In this document: piece by piece, positions 57,118-64,000 of the stretch
Numbering within the stretch: position 1 is the first letter of the stretch
How the letters are laid out: each line of letters begins with the position of its first letter
NCBI RefSeq assembly: GCF_022601675.1
Contig: NZ_JAKVIL010000014.1
Span: forward strand, 34,727 to 98,726
Reading direction: 5' to 3'
DNA: 64,000 nt
Origin: Ancylobacter gelatini
GTDB lineage: Bacteria; Pseudomonadota; Alphaproteobacteria; Rhizobiales; Xanthobacteraceae
Notes under the pieces: model-generated
What the model was told of the DNA's origin: nothing
The model's database searches: none
Seen by the model: only the letters and a program-made list of their open reading frames with translations
Made by a program: the position numbers and the translations under genes

Positions 57118-57873
57118 CTATTGCCCGGACAGCATGGTGTGAATGCCGCATTCGGTCTTTGCCTTGCCCTGCCAGCGGCCGGAGCGCGCATCTTCGCCCG
57201 GTTTCGCGCGGCTGGTGCAGGGCATGCAGCCTACCGACGAGAAGCCCTTGGCGACCAGCGGGTGATCGGGCAGCGCGAAGCGCGCATGGGCGGCTTCGAC
57301 ATCGGCGCGGTCGAGCGAGGCCAGCGGGTTGAACTTCAACCGCCGCCCGTCGCGCTCCACCACCGGGATGAAGGCCCGCAGCCCGCCCTGATAGCGCTTG
57401 CGCCCGTTCAGCCACGCATCGAAATCACTGAGCGTGCGCGCCAGCGGCTCGACCTTGCGGATGAGGCAGCAGGAATCGGGATCGCTGAACCACAACTCGC
57501 GCTCGGGATCGCGCTCCGCCAGCCGCTCCGCGTCCGGCTGGATGGAGCGGACATCGGTGAGGCCGAGCTGGGTGGTGAGCGTGTCGCGATAGGCCAGCGT
57601 CTCCTCGAACAGCCAGCCGGTATCGAGGAACACCACCGGGATCGAGGGATCAACCTGCGCCATATAGGCGATCAGCACCGCCGATTCCGTGCCGAAGGAC
57701 GAGACGAGGCACAGCCTGTCGCGCCCCACGGTGCGCACCGCCTGCGCGATGATCTCCTCGGGCGAGGCCTTGGCAAGCGCGAGCGACAGCGCTTCCACCT
57801 CGTCGCCATTCGGCGGGAGGAGGGCGCTTTCCGGCGACACGGCGTGCGAGGCGGCTTGCCCGGCGGGGATCAT
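57118..57873 (-). CDS. cysH: phosphoadenylyl/adenylyl-sulfate reductase
   Basis: A 251-residue thioredoxin-dependent reductase producing sulfite. SSFGTESAVLIAYMAQVDPSIPVVFLDTGWLF is the nucleotide-binding core. The cysteine pairs DSCCLIRKVEPL and GCMPCTSRAKPGEDARSGRW, which bind a 4Fe-4S cluster, mark the APS-using bacterial type. The nucleophile is the Cys in TECGIH near the C-terminus. ATG 57873; four bases after the DUF934 stop. Confidence 0.95.
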   Translation of the reverse strand: MIPAGQAASHAVSPESALLPPNGDEVEALSLALAKASPEEIIAQAVRTVGRDRLCLVSSFGTESAVLIAYMAQVDPSIPVVFLDTGWLFEETLAYRDTLTTQLGLTDVRSIQPDAERLAERDPERELWFSDPDSCCLIRKVEPLARTLSDFDAWLNGRKRYQGGLRAFIPVVERDGRRLKFNPLASLDRADVEAAHARFALPDHPLVAKGFSSVGCMPCTSRAKPGEDARSGRWQGKAKTECGIHTMLSGQ

Positions 57874-57877
57874 GATC

Positions 57878-58384
57878 TCACTCCTGAGCGGCGACGCGGC
57901 CGAGCCGCTGGCGCAGCAGGCTCGGGCGGCCGTCGGCGGTGGGCTGGTAGAAGACGGTATAGGTCTCCATCGCTTCATCCACCGCGGCGGCATCGGCTTC
58001 CTTGGCCGGCTCGATCTGGTCGAAGCCGGAGCGGGCCATCAGCAGGAACTGGTCGCGCAACACGTTGCCAATCGCGCGCAGCGGGCCTTTCCAGCCGAGC
58101 CGCTCGCGCAGCAGCCGGGCCTGGCTGTAGGCGCGTCCGTCGCGGAAGCTGGGGAACACCAGCGCGATCAGCGACAGCTGACCGAGAAAGGGCTCGATCT
58201 CGCCGATGGGCCGGTTGTTCGGCCAGATGATGCCGACCGGAGCCTGACGGCCCCTCAGCGCCTCGGCCTCCTTCAGGAAGCGGTCGACGCCGATCAGTAC
58301 GGCCGCGCCATCAGGCAGCGCCTCGTCGTCGCCGACGCGGATGAAGCGGTCTTCGACCGGATGTCCATTCTCAATGAGCGGCAT
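57878..58384 (-). CDS. DUF934 family protein (sulfite reduction accessory)
   Basis: A 168-residue protein of the DUF934 (CysX-like) family, constantly found between cysI and cysH. IWPNNRPIGEIEPFLGQLSLIALVFPSFRDGRAYSQARLLRERLGWKG (read in parts) is its diagnostic block. ATG 58384 overlaps the cysI end by 14 bases. It is thought to assist sulfite reductase, perhaps as an electron-transfer or assembly partner; mechanism unknown. Confidence 0.92.
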   Translation of the reverse strand: MPLIENGHPVEDRFIRVGDDEALPDGAAVLIGVDRFLKEAEALRGRQAPVGIIWPNNRPIGEIEPFLGQLSLIALVFPSFRDGRAYSQARLLRERLGWKGPLRAIGNVLRDQFLLMARSGFDQIEPAKEADAAAVDEAMETYTVFYQPTADGRPSLLRQRLGRVAAQE

Positions 58385-60026
58385 AGACGCGCTCCTTGAA
58401 GGGTTCGATGCCAAGGCGGGCGACGGTATCCACGAAAAGCTCCTGAGGCCCGCTACGCAGTTCCATATAGGTATCCACCACGTCCTCGATCAGGCCCGGG
58501 ACCTGCTCGTAGGACACGGCAGGCCCGAGCAGAGTGCCGAGCTGGGCATGCTCGTCCGCCCGGCCGCCGAGCGTGATCTGGTAGAATTCCTGGCCGTTCT
58601 TCTCGACGCCGAGAATGCCGATATGGCCGACATGATGATGGCCGCAGGCATTGATGCAGCCGGAGATGTTGATGTGCAGCCGGCCGACGCCGCGCGCCTT
58701 CTCAAGATCGGCGAAACGCTTGGCGATCTCCTGCGCCACCGGAATCGCGCGGGCATTGGCCAGCGCGCAATAATCGAGGCCGGGGCAGGCGATGATGTCG
58801 TTGACGAGGTTGACGTTCGGCGTGGCGAGGCCCGCCGCCTCCAGCGCGCGCCACAGTGCCGGCAGATCCTTCTGCGCGATGTTGGGCAGGCACAGATTCT
58901 GCTCGTGGCCGACGCGGATCTCGTTGAAGCCGTAGCGCTCGGCGAGGTCGGCCACCACCTCCATCTGGTCGGCGGTGGCATCGCCCGGAGGTGCGCCGAC
59001 CGGCTTCAGCGACACGGTGACGATGGCGTAGCCCGGCTGCTTGTGCGTGGTCACCGAATTGCGGTGCCAGGTGGCGAAGGCCGGGTCCTTGAGCGCCTCG
59101 GTCAGCTCGGCCGGCTGGTCGGCAAGCGTCTCGTAGGCGGGATAGAGGAAGCGGGCGCGGATGTCGGCAATGATCTCGTCGGACAGGTGCAGCGCGCCGT
59201 CGCGGATCGCCTCCCATTCCTTCTCGACCGCCGCGGCGAAGGTCTCGGCACCGATCTCGTGCACCAGGATCTTGATGCGGGCCTTGTAGATGTTGTCGCG
59301 CCGTCCGAACTGGTTGTAGACGCGCATGATCGCCTCGATATAGCTGAGGAGATGGCGCGCCGGCAGGAACTTGCGGATGCTCTTGCCGACAAACGGCGTG
59401 CGGCCGAGACCGCCGCCGACCAGCACCTCGAAGCCGAGTTCGCCCGCCTCGTTGCGATGCAGCCGCAGGCCGACATCATGCACCTTCACCGCCGCGCGGT
59501 CCTTGTCGGCCGCGGTGATGGCGATCTTGAACTTGCGGGGCAGGTAGGTGAATTCCGGGTGCAGGGTCGAATACTGACGCAGGATTTCCGCCCAGATGCG
59601 CGGGTCGTCGCATTCTTCCGGGGTGGCGCCGGCCCACTGGTCGGTGGTCACGTTGCGGATGCAGTTGCCCGAGGTTTGAATGCCATGGACGCCGACTTCC
59701 GCCAGCGACGCCATGGCGTCCGGCAGGTCCTGAAGGCTGATCCAGTTGAACTGGATGTTCTGGCGGGTGGTGAAGTGGCCATAGCCGCGATCATAGCGGC
59801 GAGCGACATGCGCCATGCGGCGCAGCTGGGTGGCCGAGAGCGTGCCATAGGGAATGGCGATGCGCAGCATATAGGCGTGAAGCTGGAGATAGACGCCATT
59901 CATCAGGCGCAGCGGCTTGAACTCGTCCTCGCTCAGCGCACCGGACAGGCGCCGCCCGACCTGATCGCGGAACTCCGCGGTCCGCTCGGCAAGGAAGGCG
60001 CGGTCGAATTCATCATAGACATACAT
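58371..60026 (-). CDS. cysI: sulfite reductase (siroheme, 4Fe-4S) hemoprotein
   Basis: A 551-residue nitrite/sulfite reductase family protein. Two ferredoxin-like repeats are seen (HFTTRQNIQFNWI and GHEQNLCLPNI), and the siroheme-4Fe-4S cysteines are in CPGLDYCALANARAIP and INISGCINACGHHHVGHIG. GNCIRNVTTDQWAG and FVGKSIRKFLPARHLLSYIEA are typical of the ferredoxin/NADPH-independent alphaproteobacterial form. In the operon DUF2849-cysI-DUF934-cysH it reduces sulfite to sulfide. Confidence 0.96.
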   Translation of the reverse strand: MYVYDEFDRAFLAERTAEFRDQVGRRLSGALSEDEFKPLRLMNGVYLQLHAYMLRIAIPYGTLSATQLRRMAHVARRYDRGYGHFTTRQNIQFNWISLQDLPDAMASLAEVGVHGIQTSGNCIRNVTTDQWAGATPEECDDPRIWAEILRQYSTLHPEFTYLPRKFKIAITAADKDRAAVKVHDVGLRLHRNEAGELGFEVLVGGGLGRTPFVGKSIRKFLPARHLLSYIEAIMRVYNQFGRRDNIYKARIKILVHEIGAETFAAAVEKEWEAIRDGALHLSDEIIADIRARFLYPAYETLADQPAELTEALKDPAFATWHRNSVTTHKQPGYAIVTVSLKPVGAPPGDATADQMEVVADLAERYGFNEIRVGHEQNLCLPNIAQKDLPALWRALEAAGLATPNVNLVNDIIACPGLDYCALANARAIPVAQEIAKRFADLEKARGVGRLHINISGCINACGHHHVGHIGILGVEKNGQEFYQITLGGRADEHAQLGTLLGPAVSYEQVPGLIEDVVDTYMELRSGPQELFVDTVARLGIEPFKERVYAAH

Positions 60027-60059
60027 GGCGGCAGCTTCTTTTCGGCGTCGGAATAGATG

Positions 60060-60365
60060 TCAGCGCGGCAGCTCGAAGGTGGGGCCGGCCACGCGGATGC
60101 GCTCGCGCAGATTGCCGGGCAGCACATGGCCGTCATCGAGGAGCACCGGGGCCACATAGGCACCGACGGCCTCGATGTCGCTCTGCTGCGCGGCAGCCAG
60201 AAGGGCGATGGCTTCCGGCGCCGTGGTCACGACGGCGGCGTCGTTGAGGTCGACGGACCAGCCATGATCGGGCGTGCGCCACACCACCACGCCATCCGTC
60301 AGGCGATTGGCGGTGACGGCGACGGGGCCATGCACTTTCAGCTTCTGTTGTTGAGGCGCAGCCAT
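60060..60365 (-). CDS. DUF2849 family protein
   Basis: A 101-residue protein, first gene of the sulfite reduction operon. KLKVHGPVAVTANRLTDGVVVWRTPDHGWS and the end RERIRVAGPTFELPR define DUF2849, always linked to cysI in alphaproteobacteria. Function unknown. ATG 60365 is used, with no cysG upstream, unlike many relatives. Confidence 0.88.
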   Translation of the reverse strand: MAAPQQQKLKVHGPVAVTANRLTDGVVVWRTPDHGWSVDLNDAAVVTTAPEAIALLAAAQQSDIEAVGAYVAPVLLDDGHVLPGNLRERIRVAGPTFELPR

Positions 60366-60485
60366 GCGACCCTGTACCCCCAATTAAATGAACGGCGAGC
60401 CTATAACACGAATTTAGAACGTGCAAAATCAATTAATGCACACGTATTCTGTGTGATATGCTAAGTGCAGAGAGAACATGGAATT
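60366..60485 (-). promoter_or_regulatory. AT-rich promoter region of the sulfite reduction operon
   Basis: The 120 bases upstream of the DUF2849 gene are AT-rich and include the short dyad CACA-CGTATTC-TGTG (60440-60454) and repeats of TTAATT/AATTAA. This fits a LysR-type (CysB-like) activator region, but no established box could be identified. Confidence 0.35.
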
Positions 60486-61238
60486 TTAGGCCTGGATGCA
60501 GATCGGCAACCCTTCGGCGTCATTCTCCACAACCTCCGGAAAACGCAGGGCGTGGCCCTTGGCGATCCGCCGCGCGGTCCAGAGCGCGGCGCAGGCGTCG
60601 ATCAGGTCGTCGGCGCCGACCCCCAGCACGCGGGCATGAGCGCGCGACATGAGGTGCGCCCCAAAGCCCTGTGCGGCCAGCAACTCCCGACGCAGGACAA
60701 GGCCCGGCTCATGCGGCGCGTTCTTCACCTTCTTGGCGATGTCGAGCGGCCTCTCGCCATTCATCGCCCAGAAGCTGACTTCCGGGTGGCATTCGTGGAC
60801 CCGGCCGATGAGATCGCGGCGCTGGCGCAGCAGATGGTCGAGCTCGGCGATCTTCGGGAAGATGTGGAAGGCCTGCCGCGAGATGGCGCGCGGCGGTTCT
60901 GAGGTTGCGCGCGACGCGGAACAGGCATGCCGATAACGCTGGTCTTCCGGGGTGGTGGGATCAAGCGCGGCCTCGACCGCCGCGCGCGAGGGAATCGAGA
61001 ACACGCTCGACTGCCGGCCGCCGAGCTTCGGACGCACCAGCCGCTCCGGCGCACGGCCCTTGGCCTCGATGCGGGCCGGGAGACCGATCGGCATGTCGAT
61101 GGCGACGAGATCGGGTGCGCCGGGCCGGTCGAACAGCTCGGCGAGGCGCGTGATCCTCTCCGCATGGGTGGCGCCATCCGGCCCGGCCATCGCCGCCACC
61201 CAGCCGCCCTTGCAGCCATCGACACCGGCAAGGCGCAT
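60486..61238 (-). CDS. DUF429 family protein
   Basis: A 250-residue protein with an RNase H-like start (AGVDGCKGGWVAA), VAIDMPIGLP, and the conserved Arg/Lys/Ser segment GGRQSSVFSIPSRAAVEAA. The central part has HECHPEVSFWAMNGE and the end DDLIDACAALWTARRI. DUF429 proteins are predicted nucleases of unknown function. It is eleven bases from the oxidoreductase gene upstream and probably co-transcribed. Confidence 0.88.
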   Translation of the reverse strand: MRLAGVDGCKGGWVAAMAGPDGATHAERITRLAELFDRPGAPDLVAIDMPIGLPARIEAKGRAPERLVRPKLGGRQSSVFSIPSRAAVEAALDPTTPEDQRYRHACSASRATSEPPRAISRQAFHIFPKIAELDHLLRQRRDLIGRVHECHPEVSFWAMNGERPLDIAKKVKNAPHEPGLVLRRELLAAQGFGAHLMSRAHARVLGVGADDLIDACAALWTARRIAKGHALRFPEVVENDAEGLPICIQA

Positions 61239-61249
61239 CCCGGCTCCCC

Positions 61250-62431
61250 TCAGATGATGTTCAACTCGGCATGGGGCCGGTTGGCCGCCACGCGCTCATA
61301 ACCGAAGACGTCGAGATCGAGCGAGACCGAGCGGCCATGAACGATCCATTCCGCAATGGCACGGCCGGCGGCGGGGGCCTGCTGGAGACCATGGCCGGAA
61401 AAGCCGTTCATGAAGAAGAAATTCCCGACCTCCGGGTGCGGGCCGATCACGGCGTTATGGTCCAGCAGGTTCATCTCGTAATGCCCGGCCCAGGCGCGCA
61501 CCAGCTTGACCTGTTCCATCGCCGGGATGCGGAAGGCGAGATTGGGCCAGGTGATCTCCTCGAAGAGCGGCCAGTCGACCTCGAAATCCTCGCCCGGATC
61601 GCGGTCTTCCTCCGGCTCCGGCGCGCCGCAGATCTGGTAGGCGCCTTCCGGGCGGATCCAGAAGCCGGTCGGGTCGACCAGCAGCGGCATGTTCGGCAGT
61701 TCGGTCCGGCAGTGCAGGACGAAGATGCAGCGCTTGCGGCCCTCGACGGGAAGGGGGATGCCGGCCATGCCGGCGACGTGCCCGGCGCGCGGCCCGGCGG
61801 CATTCACCAGCACGCCGCAGCCGAGGCGACGCCCGTCAGCGAGGGTGACACCGGTGATGCGCGCGCCCTCGCGTGCGATCGCGGTCACCTCTCCGGTGAT
61901 GAACGTCGCGCCCTGGCGCTTGCCCGCCGCGCGGGTCGCGGCCAGCAAAGCATGGGCGTCGAACCAGCCCTCGCCCGAGAGGCCATAGGCGCCGGCCGAA
62001 AGCCCTTCCACATTCAGCCACGGAAAGCGCGCGGTCATCGCCTGCGGCGAGAGCAGGGCGATGTCCGCCCCTTCCGCCTTCTGCACCGCGTGATTGGCCT
62101 TGAGGATCGGCAGGCCGGCCTCGCTCGCGAGGATGAGGTAGCCGCCCTCGTGCCAGCCGAGATCGACCTCCTCGCCCAGATGCGCCTTCACATTGCGGAT
62201 GAAGTCGAGCCCGTGGAGCGACATGCGGATGTTCTCGGGTATCGAGAACTGCTGGCGCAGCGAGGCGGCCGAAAGCGTGGTGGAGGCCTGCGCGAAATTG
62301 GGATCGCGCTCGATCACCGCGATGCGGCCGGTGAAGCCGGTATCGCGGGAGAGGTAATAGGCCGTCATCGCGCCCATGATGGCGCCGCCGACAATCACCA
62401 CGTCATATGTTTCGTCAAAAGCCACGCTCAT
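61250..62431 (-). CDS. FAD-dependent oxidoreductase (DAO family)
   Basis: A 393-residue flavoprotein. The dinucleotide-binding start DVVIVGGAIMGAMTAYYLSR and the FAD contact GRIAVIERDPNFAQASTTLSAA are followed by VNAAGPRAGHVAGMAGIPLPVEGRKR and the C-terminal GFSGHGLQQAPAAGRAIAEWIV. The family oxidises secondary or tertiary amines (sarcosine, glycine, D-amino acids); this sub-group lacks an assigned substrate. ATG 62431; an upstream frame extension is not supported. Divergent from the lyase gene. Confidence 0.9.
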   Translation of the reverse strand: MSVAFDETYDVVIVGGAIMGAMTAYYLSRDTGFTGRIAVIERDPNFAQASTTLSAASLRQQFSIPENIRMSLHGLDFIRNVKAHLGEEVDLGWHEGGYLILASEAGLPILKANHAVQKAEGADIALLSPQAMTARFPWLNVEGLSAGAYGLSGEGWFDAHALLAATRAAGKRQGATFITGEVTAIAREGARITGVTLADGRRLGCGVLVNAAGPRAGHVAGMAGIPLPVEGRKRCIFVLHCRTELPNMPLLVDPTGFWIRPEGAYQICGAPEPEEDRDPGEDFEVDWPLFEEITWPNLAFRIPAMEQVKLVRAWAGHYEMNLLDHNAVIGPHPEVGNFFFMNGFSGHGLQQAPAAGRAIAEWIVHGRSVSLDLDVFGYERVAANRPHAELNII

Positions 62432-62549
62432 GGCCGTCACGCTCCGAAAGCCTGCTGATGCCGGCATGCGGCAACGAACGCGCGTTGTCACCCCGGCTCA
62501 CAGCCGGATAGGCTCACGGCGCGCACTTGCCAACCTAGCCGAGCGAATC

Positions 62550-63449
62550 ATGTCCCCACCCATCGTGCCCCGCCGTTCCGTGCTGTTCATGCCCGGCTCC
62601 AATCCCCGCGCACTCGAAAAGGCCCGCTCGCTGCCCGCCGACAGTATCGTCATCGACCTTGAGGACGCCGTGGCCCCCGACGCCAAGGCGGAAGCGCGCG
62701 AAGGGGCGGCGCGCGCGGTGAGCGAGGGCGGCTTTGGGCCGCGCGAGGTGGTGATCCGCGCCAATGCGGTCGATACGCCCTGGTTCGAGGACGATCTGGC
62801 CGCCATCGCCGCGGTGAGCGCGAGCGGGGCGGGGCCGGACGCGTTGCTGCTGCCCAAGGTGTCGGACCCGGAGGTGCTGTTTGTCGCCTCCCGCCGGCTG
62901 GAAGCGCTGGGCGCGGCGCCCTCGCTGCGGCTATGGGCGATGATCGAGACACCCATCGCGGTGCTGCGCGCCACGGAGATCGCCATGGCGGCTCGAAATC
63001 CGCAATCGCGCCTTGCCGTGCTGGTGCTCGGCACCAACGACCTGTCCAAGGAGACTCGCACCCGCATCGTCCCCGGCCGCTTGCCGATGCTGGCCTGGCT
63101 GTCGCAGTGCGTGTTGGCGGCGCGGGCCGGGGGCGTCGACGTGCTCGATGCGGTGTGGAACGATTTTCGCGACATTGACGGCTTCACGGCCGAATGCGCG
63201 CAGGCCGTCGAGCTCGGCTTCGATGGCAAGACACTGATCCATCCCAGCCAGATTGAGCCCGCCAATGCCGCTTTCACGCCACCCGAGGACGAAGTGGCCC
63301 GGGCGCGCGAGCTGATCGCGCTGTTCGACCAGCCGGAGAATGCCGGCAAGGGCGTTCTGCAGATGAACGGGCGGATGGTCGAGCGCATGCACGCCGACAT
63401 CGCCCGCAAGACCGTGACGCTCGCCGACGCCATCGCCGCGCGGGCCTGA
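62550..63449 (+). CDS. HpcH/HpaI-type CoA ester lyase
   Basis: A 299-residue TIM-barrel enzyme of the CitE/malyl-CoA lyase family. RSVLFMPGSNPRALEKARSLPADSIVIDLEDAV begins the barrel; MIETPIAVLRATEIA, VLGTNDLSKETRTR and FDGKTLIHPSQIEPANAAF supply the Glu, Asp and CoA-binding residues. Likely reactions are cleavage of malyl-CoA or citramalyl-CoA, or malyl-CoA thioesterase. ATG 62550; the frame runs further up through the divergent spacer but is not coding there. Confidence 0.92.
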   Translation: MSPPIVPRRSVLFMPGSNPRALEKARSLPADSIVIDLEDAVAPDAKAEAREGAARAVSEGGFGPREVVIRANAVDTPWFEDDLAAIAAVSASGAGPDALLLPKVSDPEVLFVASRRLEALGAAPSLRLWAMIETPIAVLRATEIAMAARNPQSRLAVLVLGTNDLSKETRTRIVPGRLPMLAWLSQCVLAARAGGVDVLDAVWNDFRDIDGFTAECAQAVELGFDGKTLIHPSQIEPANAAFTPPEDEVARARELIALFDQPENAGKGVLQMNGRMVERMHADIARKTVTLADAIAARA

Positions 63450-63464
63450 CAAGAGGAAAGCATC

Positions 63465-63668
63465 ATGAAGCTCTATCGCTATCTCACCGGCCCGGACGAT
63501 GTGTCGTTCTGCAAGCGGATCTCGGCCGCGCTCAACAAGGGCTGGCAGCTTCAGGGCAGCCCGACCCTGACGTTCGACCCCGTGAAAGGCCGCGTGATCT
63601 GCGGTCAGGCCATCGTCAAGGAGGTCGAGGGCGAATGGTCGGATGAGGTGGTGCTGTCGGATCATTGA
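63465..63668 (+). CDS. DUF1737 family small protein
   Basis: A 67-residue protein with MKLYRYLTGPDDVSFCKRIS, ALNKGWQLQGSPTLTFD and GQAIVKEVEG, matching the DUF1737 pattern of small proteins related to a beta-sheet fold. Sixteen bases after the lyase gene, GAGGAAAGC upstream of the ATG; likely co-transcribed. Function unknown. Confidence 0.88.
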   Translation: MKLYRYLTGPDDVSFCKRISAALNKGWQLQGSPTLTFDPVKGRVICGQAIVKEVEGEWSDEVVLSDH

Positions 63669-63705
63669 CGGCTGGAGGACCGCAAACCGTTGCGCGGGAA
63701 GGCAC

Positions 63706-63734
63706 AGGCCGGTGCGGGAGCACCGGCCTTTTTC
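63706..63734 (+). terminator. rho-independent terminator after DUF1737 gene
   Basis: A 10-bp perfect stem (AGGCCGGTGC at 63706-63715, GCACCGGCCT at 63720-63729) with a GGGA loop runs into TTTTTCG. Confidence 0.93.
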
Positions 63735-63816
63735 GTCCGGTCACGGCCTCGCGAGCGGTGGTGCAGGCCGGGAATCCCGGGCCGATTTTTGCGGTGCAGC
63801 GCGGGTAGCGGAAAGG

Positions 63817-63906
63817 GTCAGAATTCCTAACCTATTGATTGGTCAGGATTTCTGACGGATCGAGACCTGTCTTGTCCACAGCGTGTTTGATGTGACGAAT
63901 TTCTGA
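63817..63906. repeat. repeated TTTCTGA motifs upstream of the end-of-window promoter
   Basis: GTCAGAATTCCT (63817-63828) is inverted as AGGATTTCTGAC (63845-63856; 11 of 12 positions), and GAATTTCTGA recurs at 63897-63906. Together they make an array of AT-rich sites 10-100 bases above a strong promoter, compatible with protein binding sites or UP-type elements of an rRNA operon. Confidence 0.5.
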
Positions 63907-63915
63907 AAAGTCGTG

Positions 63916-63945
63916 TTGACATACGGGGATGGAGGGTCCTATAAA
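63916..63945 (+). promoter_or_regulatory. strong sigma-70 promoter, probably rRNA operon
   Basis: TTGACA (63916-63921), an 18-base spacer and TATAAA (63940-63945) form a near-consensus promoter. Downstream sequence to the window end (GACGGGGCGCGCCGCTGACG then a GC-rich stretch) resembles leaders of rrn operons in Rhizobiales and has no open reading frame. The 16S gene itself is not reached, so the assignment is inferred. Confidence 0.65.
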
Positions 63946-64000
63946 GCGGCCATCGACGGGGCGCGCCGCTGACGCGGTGCTGACGCTCCTCTGGTTGATC

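Noticed and set aside
63872..63880. TTGTCCACA, one mismatch from a DnaA box
   Set aside because: A single near-match without a cluster, dnaA or dnaN nearby is no evidence of an origin.
63946..64000. Start of 16S rRNA
   Set aside because: The conserved 16S 5' sequence is not present before the window ends; only a promoter and leader can be claimed.

Overview
The window is high-GC, gene-dense chromosomal DNA from an alphaproteobacterium, most likely a Hyphomicrobiales (Rhizobiales) member near the Xanthobacteraceae (inference). This rests on a CarD homologue next to an RpoH-type sigma factor with an EcfG-type promoter, the sdhCDAB and mdh/odhAB/lpd layout, the DUF2849-cysI-DUF934-cysH sulfite/APS reductase set, and divergent xerC/priA. 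No insertion sequence, prophage or CRISPR array was seen.

Region by region. 1-3.9 kb: CarD C-terminus, an rpoH-type sigma gene behind a GGAAC-N16-CGTT promoter, then on the minus strand a secreted SNase-like protein and an M48 lipoprotein protease. 4.05-4.13 kb: tRNA-Arg(CCU). 4.2-18.2 kb: a catecholate siderophore locus. Its plus-strand arm is a periplasmic ferric-siderophore binding protein, a YncE-type beta-propeller, entC, entE, a stand-alone isochorismatase, a stand-alone aryl carrier protein, a C-A-PCP-TE synthetase whose adenylation pocket reads as serine, and entA. Its minus-strand arm is an ABC ATPase and a FecCD permease, with a Fes/IroE-like esterase divergent from them. The predicted product is a 2,3-dihydroxybenzoyl-serine siderophore of the enterobactin kind. 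The outer-membrane receptor, exporter and phosphopantetheinyl transferase are not in the window.

18.3-35.6 kb is ordinary housekeeping: dsbB, an HNH nuclease, two esterases, an M23 peptidase, sdhCDAB with a strong terminator, gluQ, a secreted phosphodiesterase, an AEC transporter, an ACT-like small protein, a YciA thioesterase, priA, xerC and a VOC protein. At 35.7 kb lies a 42-codon gene for a tiny secreted peptide. 35.9-46 kb holds the TCA segment odhA-odhB-lysE-lpd, mdh, a DUF1003 protein and zapE. sucCD, which usually lie between mdh and odhA in related bacteria, are absent, and the mdh-odhA gap instead holds a structured odhA leader (a 21-bp imperfect inverted repeat plus a hairpin beside the ribosome binding site), a tandem repeat and an mdh terminator.

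46-54 kb: GNAT acetyltransferase, a large MscS-type channel, a CAP lipoprotein, a COG0523 GTPase, a D,D-carboxypeptidase, a HisE-like protein and a YqaA membrane protein. 54-60.4 kb: sulfur assimilation (cysP-cysT-cysW without cysA; DUF2849-cysI-DUF934-cysH without cysG). 60.5-63.7 kb: a DUF429 protein, an FAD oxidoreductase, a CoA-ester lyase and a DUF1737 protein. The last 260 bases look like the promoter and leader of an rRNA operon (TTGACA-N18-TATAAA) that would start just beyond the window.
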